Part shown: piece by piece, positions 1 to 4,130 of the stretch
Layout of the letters: each line of letters opens with the position of its first letter
Numbering within the stretch: position 1 is the stretch's first letter
NCBI GenBank assembly: GCA_964347915.1
Contig: CAYGAM010000109.1
Span: 1 to 6,096, forward strand
Origin: CAYGAM01 sp964347915
GTDB taxonomy: Archaea > Thermoproteota > Nitrososphaeria > Nitrososphaerales > Nitrosopumilaceae
Reading direction: 5' to 3'
DNA: 6,096 nucleotides
Position numbers and translations under genes: made by a program
Notes under the pieces: model-generated
Databases searched by the model: none
What the model was told of the DNA's origin: nothing
What the model saw: only the letters and a program-made list of their open reading frames with translations

Positions 1-1
1 G

Positions 2-301
2 CAACTTCAGTTTGCAAAAAACCCAAAGTGCCGGCTGTGCGATGGCCGTTACAGGACAAACCTGCATAATCGCATGGCCTTTGCAGCGACTGAGAAAAAT
101 TGCTTTGTCGCGCCAGTCCGGCATGTGAGCTCTTTTTCAGAGATGATTCCGGCCGAAAGGCAGCTTTGCATGGCTTTGGTAGACCATGTGAAAGATAAGC
201 TCAGGACAGCTTATCCTAGCGCAGTGTTTGATTTGCTTGGACTAAATGATGATTCTGACATGGAGCACTGCCGCATCCGCATCGTGCCAAGGCGTAGATG
301 A
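2..301 (+). CDS. C-terminal part of an unrecognised CxxC protein (5' end outside window)
   Basis: The frame is open from base 2 to a TGA at 299-301, giving 99 visible residues. I do not recognise the family. An ATG at 74 would give a complete 75-aa protein, but the stop-free sequence before it contains a CxxC pair (visible residues 10 and 13, in KCRLCDG). No AT-rich promoter box lies about 28-32 nt upstream of 74, so I read this as the tail of a longer gene. Further cysteines are at visible residues 34, 56 and 90. The CxxC could be half of a zinc knuckle, with its partner residues possibly outside the window. The centre (about residues 49-69) looks helical and the end is basic (RIRIVPRRR). 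It converges on sucD. Confidence 0.6.
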   Translation, partial: QLQFAKNPKCRLCDGRYRTNLHNRMAFAATEKNCFVAPVRHVSSFSEMIPAERQLCMALVDHVKDKLRTAYPSAVFDLLGLNDDSDMEHCRIRIVPRRR

Positions 302-533
302 GGCCCCATACGAACTTGCGCAACGCAGGATATCATGCCCGCCTAATGAGATTCCAGCGCTCTGAGTCGGACAGGCGTTGCGGGGCTGATTGCTTGGAAC
401 TGTATCCTAAGATGCGGCATGGCAGCTGCCGCCGTGCATGAATTTGTCTAAAAGAGCTGGGCTTGAACGCCATTTTTTTTGACTTGACGAATATGCCTAG
501 TGCATTGACTGCATCCAAGGCTGGCTTGAGCTC
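302..533. other. Convergent intergenic region, no clear gene
   Basis: These 232 bp separate the ends of two convergent genes. The region holds a perfect 10-bp palindrome GGCAGCTGCC (421-430), a competing stem GCGGCA (414-419) with TGCCGC (427-432), and a T8 tract at 473-480. A 61-codon minus-strand frame at 333-518 shows no recognisable protein character. No tRNA cloverleaf or convincing box C/D RNA could be built from it. Confidence 0.6.
473..480 (+). terminator. T8 tract, candidate plus-strand archaeal terminator
   Basis: Eight consecutive T residues follow a very weak TGGC/GCCA hairpin (about 457-472). Archaeal RNA polymerase can terminate on T-rich tracts without a stable hairpin. The tract is oriented to stop plus-strand transcription from the gene ending at 301, about 170 nt upstream, before it runs antisense into sucD. 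The distance is long, so this is tentative. Confidence 0.4.
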
Positions 534-1442
534 TTACGCCGCCAGCTTTTTTGAGAGCAGTACGGGAACCTCGGACGGACTCGCAGCTACTGGAACGCCG
601 GCCTTTGCAAACATTGAAACCTTTGATTCGGCAGAGCCGTAATTTCCATATACGATAGCTCCGGCATGCCCCATCCTCTTCTCTTTGGGTGCTGAGCGCC
701 CCACAATGTAGGCTACTGTCGGTTTTGCAAAGTTTGTATCCAGTATGGCCTGCGCCAAAACTTCTTCTGCATCGCCGCCTATCTCTCCCACTATAACCAT
801 GCCGCGCAGCTCCGGCAGTTTCCTTACTATCTCAAACGCATCAACAAGTCTCGTTCCGTTTATCGGATCGCCGCCTATGCCTATTGTAATGAGCTGGCCG
901 AATCCTGCCTGCGTCAGGCTGTTGGATATCTCGTACAGCAGGGTGCCGCTCTTTGAGAGTACGGCAATGTTGCCAGGCTGAAACGGCTCAGCAGGCATGA
1001 TGCCCGCCTTGATCACCTGGGGTATGATAACGCCGGGCGTGTTGGGGCCTATGACTATGGCGTCGTGCTTTTTTGCAAGTTCGACTATTTCAAGCGAGTC
1101 CCGTATGGGCACATGCTCAGGAATGGCGACCAGCAGCTTGATTCCTGCCTCCAGCGCCTCCCGAGCAGCTCCCAGGAAGAACTTTGCCGGAACAAAAACG
1201 GCAGATATCTTGGCGCCTGTTGCCTTTACGGCGTCCTGCATCGTACCGTATATTGGAATTCCGTCAAACTCCTGCCCCGCCTTCCCAGGAGTGACTCCTG
1301 CCGCAATATTCGTGCCGTACTGCGCCATCAGCCTGGTGTGCAGAGATCCAAACGTGCCGGTAATTCCCTGAACAATAACCGGCTTGGAGCAATAGTCGGC
1401 GTCGCCGGGCTTTCCTTTTAGCAGCTCAAATATGTCCTGCAC
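534..1442 (-). CDS. sucD: Succinyl-CoA synthetase (ADP/GDP-forming) subunit alpha
   Basis: This 302-aa protein is the CoA-binding and phosphohistidine subunit that, with SucC, interconverts succinyl-CoA + NDP + Pi and succinate + CoA + NTP in the cytoplasm. Visible landmarks are the N-terminal CoA-binding Rossmann motif VIVQGITGTFG (residues 23-33), GPNTPGV (132-138), KSGTLLYE (164-171), GIGGDPINGTRLVDAF (188-203), GEIGGDAEE (219-227) and the active-site segment KRMGHAGAIV (255-264). His259 there aligns with phosphorylated His246 of the E. coli enzyme. Length is normal for the family. The usual GPNCPG cysteine is threonine (T135), a variant I recall from other archaeal enzymes. The GTG start directly follows the sucC TAG with no gap, and a GGAGG lies 8 nt upstream, which supports this start. 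It is the distal gene of the sucC-sucD operon. Nucleotide specificity (ATP or GTP) cannot be read from sequence alone. Confidence 0.96.
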   Translation of the reverse strand: MQDIFELLKGKPGDADYCSKPVIVQGITGTFGSLHTRLMAQYGTNIAAGVTPGKAGQEFDGIPIYGTMQDAVKATGAKISAVFVPAKFFLGAAREALEAGIKLLVAIPEHVPIRDSLEIVELAKKHDAIVIGPNTPGVIIPQVIKAGIMPAEPFQPGNIAVLSKSGTLLYEISNSLTQAGFGQLITIGIGGDPINGTRLVDAFEIVRKLPELRGMVIVGEIGGDAEEVLAQAILDTNFAKPTVAYIVGRSAPKEKRMGHAGAIVYGNYGSAESKVSMFAKAGVPVAASPSEVPVLLSKKLAA

Positions 1443-2546
1443 CTAGTCCGCCTCCCTCACCGCCGCCTTGATAGCCTCTTCGACCGTATCGTACATGCCT
1501 GTCCGAGTATTTTCGAGCATCTTTTTTGCCTCGGCAGATTCTGCTCCCCGCAGCCTGGCGCATACGGGAACGCTGATTAAATTCTCGTCGTACGCCCTGA
1601 TAAATGCGGACGCAACAGTGGTGGTCTTTACTATTCCGCCGTAAAGGTTGATCAGTATCGCCTGCACCCTGTCCATTTTGCTTATCAGGGTGAGCGCCTT
1701 GTATACGGACTCGGTGGTGGCTCCGCCGCCGACGTCCAAAAAGCATGCAGGCCTGCCGCCTCCGTCAGAAAGCATGTCCAGCGTGGACATTACCAGGCCT
1801 GCGCCGTTTCCGACTACTGCCACGTTTCCGTCAAGCTCAACCAGTGAAAATCCGCTGTCTTCTGCTATTGCCTCCAGTTCTGATCGCTCCTGGTACCGCA
1901 GCAGCTCAGGATGCCGAAACTGCGCATTGTCGTCCGTTATTATCTTGCCGTCAAGAGCCAGCAGGCTGCCGTCGGCCAGCACTGCAAGGGGGTTTATCTC
2001 GGCCAGCTCGGCCTCTTTTTCAATTACCAGCCTGGACAGGCGGGCCAGTATGTCCGCAAGCTCGTCAGCCTGCCTGCCTTGCATGTTCATTCTGGACGCG
2101 ACCTGCCTGGCCACGCTGTCGGTTACTTTGCCAAGCCCGACTGGTACGATAATCTGATCTTTTTGCGATTCAATCTCAACTCCGCCTTCTGCAGAAGCTA
2201 TAATGGTGTATGATCTCTGGCTGCGGTTCAGGAACAGCGAAAGGTACAGCTCCTGCCTTATGTCCGCCATTTTTTCTAGCAGTACAGCTCTGGTCTTTTC
2301 AGACTTTATGCTCATGCCCATTATTCTGGGATACATCTCTTCAAACTCCTCGCTGCTCCGGCACTTGAGAATTCCTCCAGCCTTGCCTCGTCCGCCTACC
2401 GGCACCTGGGCTTTTATTACAAACGGATATCCAAGCTCTGCGGCATCCCGCCTTGCCTGGGATATTTCCTTTGATGCCAGGCCGCGCGGCGTTTTGATTC
2501 CATACTCTGCAAACAGCTCTTTTGCCTGGTACTCTAAAAGACGCAA
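1443..2546 (-). CDS. sucC: Succinyl-CoA synthetase (ADP/GDP-forming) subunit beta
   Basis: This 367-aa protein is the ATP-grasp, nucleotide-binding subunit of succinyl-CoA synthetase. It begins MRLLEYQAKELF, matching the family start MNLHEYQAKQLF of E. coli. The ATP-grasp part includes K45 in FVIKAQ and the loop GGRGKAGGI (51-59). EINPL (183-187) and LDGK (198-201) supply N185 and D199, spaced 14 apart like the Mg-binding N199 and D213 of E. coli. The C-terminal ligase domain has GNGAGL (246-251), DVGGGAT (271-277) and NLYGGIVK (300-307); Tyr replaces the common Phe of FGGI. The open frame continues upstream to 2765, but that part overlaps the preceding gene and has no family similarity. The start is therefore the TTG at 2544-2546, supported by homology and by a TATA-like box 32 nt upstream. 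It abuts sucD. In thaumarchaea the enzyme links the TCA-type pathway to succinyl-CoA of the 3HP/4HB cycle (family knowledge). Confidence 0.95.
   Translation of the reverse strand: MRLLEYQAKELFAEYGIKTPRGLASKEISQARRDAAELGYPFVIKAQVPVGGRGKAGGILKCRSSEEFEEMYPRIMGMSIKSEKTRAVLLEKMADIRQELYLSLFLNRSQRSYTIIASAEGGVEIESQKDQIIVPVGLGKVTDSVARQVASRMNMQGRQADELADILARLSRLVIEKEAELAEINPLAVLADGSLLALDGKIITDDNAQFRHPELLRYQERSELEAIAEDSGFSLVELDGNVAVVGNGAGLVMSTLDMLSDGGGRPACFLDVGGGATTESVYKALTLISKMDRVQAILINLYGGIVKTTTVASAFIRAYDENLISVPVCARLRGAESAEAKKMLENTRTGMYDTVEEAIKAAVREAD
1451..1455 (-). promoter_or_regulatory. Shine-Dalgarno site for sucD
   Basis: On the minus strand GGAGG (within GAGGGAGGCGG) sits inside the last codons of sucC with an 8-nt spacer to the GTG at 1442. 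It complements the CCUCC near the archaeal 16S 3' end. It is the only clear SD at good spacing in the window, as expected for an internal operon gene among leaderless neighbours. Confidence 0.7.
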
Positions 2547-2570
2547 TTTATCTATACACCATTCTTGGAG

Positions 2571-2578
2571 CTTTATAA
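2571..2578 (-). promoter_or_regulatory. TATA-like box of the sucC-sucD operon
   Basis: The minus strand reads TTATAAAG, starting 32 nt before the TTG start of sucC, so transcription would begin at or next to the start codon (leaderless mRNA). It lies in the 41-bp gap after the upstream unknown gene, suggesting sucCD has its own promoter rather than depending on read-through. Confidence 0.6.
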
Positions 2579-2587
2579 TCCATGACG

Positions 2588-2917
2588 TTACTTTAGCTTC
2601 TCTTCCAGATGCCTTACAGTTTCCTGAAACCGCTCCTTGCTCTCTTTGATTAAATCCTGCGGATACTGGTCCAGCGTTGAGACTGTCTGCCGCTTTATTG
2701 ACGGCGGAATGGGCCCTCCGGATATGATTATCTGCTCCACTACAAAGCCGGCGCACAGGGTGCATACCATCTCCTCGTAAGAGTCACTCTCCTCTTCTAT
2801 GACCTGCCGGTACAGTATGATGGGCTCGCCTGTCATCTGAACTGTGAGCGCTGCCTTTTTGAGCAGGTCCTGCATGTGCCGTATGTTCCACGAGTCCAGG
2901 CTTAGCTGTTTTACCAC
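2588..2917 (-). CDS. Small unknown protein with a single CxxC (109 aa)
   Basis: I do not recognise the family. The 109-aa product starts with GTG at 2915-2917 and ends with TAA at 2588-2590. It is soluble-looking, with no signal peptide or membrane segment. Visible features are an acidic stretch EEESDSYEE (41-49), a lone CxxC (C52, C55), a hydrophobic stretch ending in a Gly-Pro turn (FVVEQIIISGGPIPP, 58-72) and a charged amphipathic C-terminal helix (about 87-109, ending RHLEEKLK). One CxxC could be half a metal site completed in a dimer, or redox-active; neither is shown. It precedes sucC by 41 bp on the same strand, but sucC has its own TATA-like box, so a shared function is not implied. 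The start is supported by a TATA-like box 28 nt upstream. The opposite neighbour is divergent across 99 bp. Confidence 0.75.
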   Translation of the reverse strand: MVKQLSLDSWNIRHMQDLLKKAALTVQMTGEPIILYRQVIEEESDSYEEMVCTLCAGFVVEQIIISGGPIPPSIKRQTVSTLDQYPQDLIKESKERFQETVRHLEEKLK

Positions 2918-2937
2918 GTACTATTTACGCGGAATTT

Positions 2938-2945
2938 CTATTTAT
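2938..2945 (-). promoter_or_regulatory. TATA-like box of the 109-aa gene
   Basis: ATAAATAG on the minus strand starts 28 nt before the GTG at 2917. The spacing fits a leaderless transcript and no Shine-Dalgarno is visible. Confidence 0.5.
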
Positions 2946-2958
2946 GGTATCATTTTTG

Positions 2959-2974
2959 GCTCATTTTTGTGAGC
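2959..2974. promoter_or_regulatory. Palindrome between divergent promoters, candidate operator
   Basis: GCTCA and TGAGC form perfect 5-bp inverted arms around a 6-nt spacer (TTTTTG). The site lies 13 bp from the minus-strand TATA-like box and about 13-17 bp from the plus-strand one. It could bind a dimeric regulator controlling both genes, but five-bp arms could also arise by chance. Confidence 0.35.
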
Positions 2975-2987
2975 ATGGGCGCCAAAC

Positions 2988-3000
2988 TTAGTATTTTTTA
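2988..3000 (+). promoter_or_regulatory. TATA-like region of the 89-aa gene
   Basis: TTAGTATTTTTTA is the only AT-rich box upstream of the ATG at 3017, beginning 29 nt before it. This fits a leaderless promoter, though the match to a TATA consensus is poorer than for the other genes here. Confidence 0.4.
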
Positions 3001-3016
3001 GTGGCTGCAGCCTGGT

Positions 3017-3286
3017 ATGGCTGTGGATTCGCGCATACGCAAAAGCCTTGAAGGCAAGATAGCAGAGTCGCTAGAGTCTTCCGGCGAGATAAGACAGCTG
3101 GCAGATTCTTTGCATGCGTCTGACGATTCGTTCCTGCTGGGAATGCTTGTGGGGAGGCTGTACAACTCATTTTACTATCAGAGCAGGCGAGTGCTAAAGC
3201 GCGATCCGACCGGCAGCGAGTTTGCAGAGTTTGCGGATATGATTGCAGAAAACAGGCAGCGGTTCCTCAGCGCGCTGCGCGCATGA
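3017..3286 (+). CDS. Small helical unknown protein (89 aa)
   Basis: I do not recognise the family. The ATG at 3017 follows an AT-rich box at leaderless spacing and the frame ends with TGA at 3284-3286. The protein has no signal peptide, cysteine or membrane segment. It appears almost wholly helical: a charged N-terminal helix (about 5-32), a central helix with a hydrophobic face (FLLGMLVGRLYNSFYYQSRR, 39-58), a turn at KRDPTGS (61-67) and a final helix (68-88). The mix suggests a small protein that dimerises or binds a partner, which is inference only. It is divergent from the 109-aa gene and ends 17 bp from the convergent end of rpl10e, leaving almost no room for a separate terminator. Confidence 0.75.
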   Translation: MAVDSRIRKSLEGKIAESLESSGEIRQLADSLHASDDSFLLGMLVGRLYNSFYYQSRRVLKRDPTGSEFAEFADMIAENRQRFLSALRA

Positions 3287-3303
3287 ATGCCTGCCGCATT
3301 GAA

Positions 3304-3801
3304 TCAGTTCTTAATCTCAATTACCTTTACTGTAGGCGTTCCGGGAAGCTTGACGCAGGCTTTCTTTAGGGCCTGTCTTGCCGCTTCTACATGCTCCTTT
3401 TTTACATTCATCTCCATGATGCATTGTCCCTGCTTTACCCGCGCAGCCAGGCTTACTGCTTTGCCAAAGGCGCGGCGCATTCCTTCCTGCAGCCTGTCTG
3501 CTCCGGCAGCTGCGATCATTTTGTTTTCGCGCAGCAGAACATGCGGATACACCCGCAGCCTGGAAAAGTAACCCGTCTCGCCGGTGGTCTTTTCCAACTG
3601 CTTGTTTGCAGCAAGCCTCGTTGATTCAATTGCCATGTGCCGTATCTGCACCTTTTCATTGACTAGCAGCTGCACGCAATAGTCGTAGCTGCCTCTCTTT
3701 CCTCCGTGATACTTTGCAATTTTTGACTGCGGCTTGCCTTTGATGTACTTTTTTCTCGTGTACGGCTGTCCGTTGCTCTTCCTGTAGTTTGCGCCATGCA
3801 T
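3304..3801 (-). CDS. rpl10e: 50S ribosomal protein L10e (L16/L10AE family, uL16)
   Basis: This 165-aa protein belongs to the archaeal/eukaryotic L10e (uL16) family of the large ribosomal subunit, which contacts 23S rRNA near the tRNA sites. Landmarks are the N-terminal YRKSNGQPYTRKKYIKGKP (residues 6-24, family form CYR…KPYTRKEYI), YPHVLLRENKMIAAAGADRL (85-104) and QEGMRRAFGKAVSLAARVK (105-123), close to the GADRLQTGMRGAFGK signature. Length matches the family. The frame stays open upstream to 4113, adding 104 codons, but that part has no L10e similarity and contains a DNA repeat read in two different frames. The ATG at 3799-3801 is chosen because homology begins there and a TATA-like box lies 29 nt upstream. 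No other ribosomal gene is adjacent, so it is probably transcribed alone. Confidence 0.96.
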   Translation of the reverse strand: MHGANYRKSNGQPYTRKKYIKGKPQSKIAKYHGGKRGSYDYCVQLLVNEKVQIRHMAIESTRLAANKQLEKTTGETGYFSRLRVYPHVLLRENKMIAAAGADRLQEGMRRAFGKAVSLAARVKQGQCIMEMNVKKEHVEAARQALKKACVKLPGTPTVKVIEIKN

Positions 3802-3820
3802 GACGGCATTCCAGCCCGCC

Positions 3821-3830
3821 CATATTTTAA
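3821..3830 (-). promoter_or_regulatory. TATA-like box of rpl10e
   Basis: The minus strand reads TTAAAATATG, starting 29 nt before the ATG at 3801. It supports the 165-aa start and a leaderless transcript. The proximal copy of the 29-bp repeat lies 17 bp further upstream. Confidence 0.6.
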
Positions 3831-3836
3831 CGTCAA

Positions 3837-3849
3837 GCCATGCCTGGCA
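3837..3849. repeat. 13-bp element GCCATGCCTGGCA, copy 1
   Basis: This is identical to 3947-3959. It contains the small palindrome TGCC-T-GGCA. Here it immediately precedes and overlaps 29-bp copy A by two bases on the plus strand, on the side nearer the rpl10e promoter. Confidence 0.85.
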
Positions 3850-3876
3850 AGTGACATCATTTTCGTACAATACGCC
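3848..3876. repeat. 29-bp direct repeat, copy A
   Basis: This copy is identical over 29 bp to 3921-3949. It begins CAAGTGACATCATTTTCGTA and ends CAATACGCC. It embeds the palindrome CGTA-CAA-TACG at 3864-3874. It lies upstream of the rpl10e TATA-like box and overlaps the 13-bp element at 3837-3849. Confidence 0.95.
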
Positions 3877-3920
3877 GTCAACCCTGGGCAGGCCATAACC
3901 CAGGAACTTGTCCAACCGGC

Positions 3921-3949
3921 CAAGTGACATCATTTTCGTACAATACGCC
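3921..3949. repeat. 29-bp direct repeat, copy B
   Basis: An exact second copy lies 73 bp from copy A, in the same orientation, with 44 bp of unrelated sequence between them. Because 73 is not a multiple of three, the copies would be translated in different frames, so the identity is not explained by protein constraint. It overlaps the 13-bp element at 3947-3959. Confidence 0.95.
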
Positions 3950-3959
3950 ATGCCTGGCA
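3947..3959. repeat. 13-bp element GCCATGCCTGGCA, copy 2
   Basis: This is identical to 3837-3849 but placed after 29-bp copy B, overlapping it by three bases. The palindrome is extended here to ATGCC-T-GGCAT (3950-3960). Confidence 0.85.
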
Positions 3960-4024
3960 TCATGCAATGACACTGCACATGGCTCCATTTGGGCGCCGCC
4001 AATTCTGCCATCAGCAAAGGGATA

Positions 4025-4064
4025 GTCCGCCTCAGCGTACAGGCGCGAATCTTGCTGTGCGGAC
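4025..4064. other. Hairpin-forming inverted repeat
   Basis: GTCCGC (4025-4030) pairs with GCGGAC (4059-4064), and inside it CAGC (4033-4036) pairs with GCTG (4054-4057). The result is a 10-bp stem with a 2x1 internal loop and a 17-nt apical loop. No T-tract follows on either strand, so it is not an obvious terminator; its role is unknown. Confidence 0.4.
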
Positions 4065-4122
4065 GCATTGCCAGGATTAAACCCAGACAGCCTAGCCTTT
4101 CATCCAATATCATGCAATAAGC

Positions 4123-4130
4123 TTTAAACT
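4123..4130 (+). promoter_or_regulatory. TATA-like box of the secreted-protein gene
   Basis: TTTAAACT (extended TTTAAACTA) directly abuts the ATG at 4131. It starts 32 nt before an in-frame TTG at 4155, which is the usual leaderless spacing in this window. The same nine bases lie 31 nt before the TPR gene's ATG. Confidence 0.5.

Larger units (their letters stand above)
3802..4130. other. 329-bp divergent intergenic region rich in repeats and hairpins
   Basis: This gap separates divergent rpl10e and the secreted-protein gene. It contains the rpl10e TATA-like box, two copies of a 29-bp direct repeat, two copies of a 13-bp element, a 6-bp stem between the copies (CCTGGG 3883-3888, CCCAGG 3899-3904), a larger hairpin at 4025-4064, two copies of ATCATGCAAT (3959-3968, 4109-4118) and the downstream gene's TTTAAACT box. 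The minus strand is stop-free throughout in the rpl10e frame, but nothing in that translation looks like a known protein. No tRNA or recognised RNA gene was found. Confidence 0.6.

Noticed and set aside
335..440. Box C/D sRNA or tRNA between the first gene and sucD
   Set aside because: The best box C (TAATGAGA) departs from RTGATGA and no C' box or terminal stem is present; no cloverleaf could be built either.
333..518. 61-aa minus-strand open frame after sucD
   Set aside because: It has no promoter box, no SD and no recognisable or conserved-looking protein pattern; it is short enough to be chance.
745..1421. Open frames on the plus strand opposite sucD (78-124 aa)
   Set aside because: They are antisense to a confidently identified gene, low in complexity (Ser/Pro/Cys-rich) and lack promoters.
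1648..2213. Open frames up to 169 aa on the plus strand opposite sucC
   Set aside because: They mirror the codon use of sucC; the Ser-rich translation is typical of an antisense shadow.
2547..2765. Longer sucC start giving a 440-aa protein
   Set aside because: The extra 73 residues overlap the upstream 109-aa gene in another frame and have no SucC similarity; family alignment starts at 2546.
3848..3949. Minimal CRISPR array (two 29-bp repeats, one 44-bp spacer)
   Set aside because: There are only two repeats, no cas genes or AT-rich leader, and the spacer is longer than usual. The 13-bp elements overlapping the repeats also do not fit an array.
3950..4110. Possible tRNA in the divergent gap (GGGTTTAATCC-like T arm on the minus strand)
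   Set aside because: No matching D arm, anticodon stem or 7-bp acceptor stem could be formed around it.
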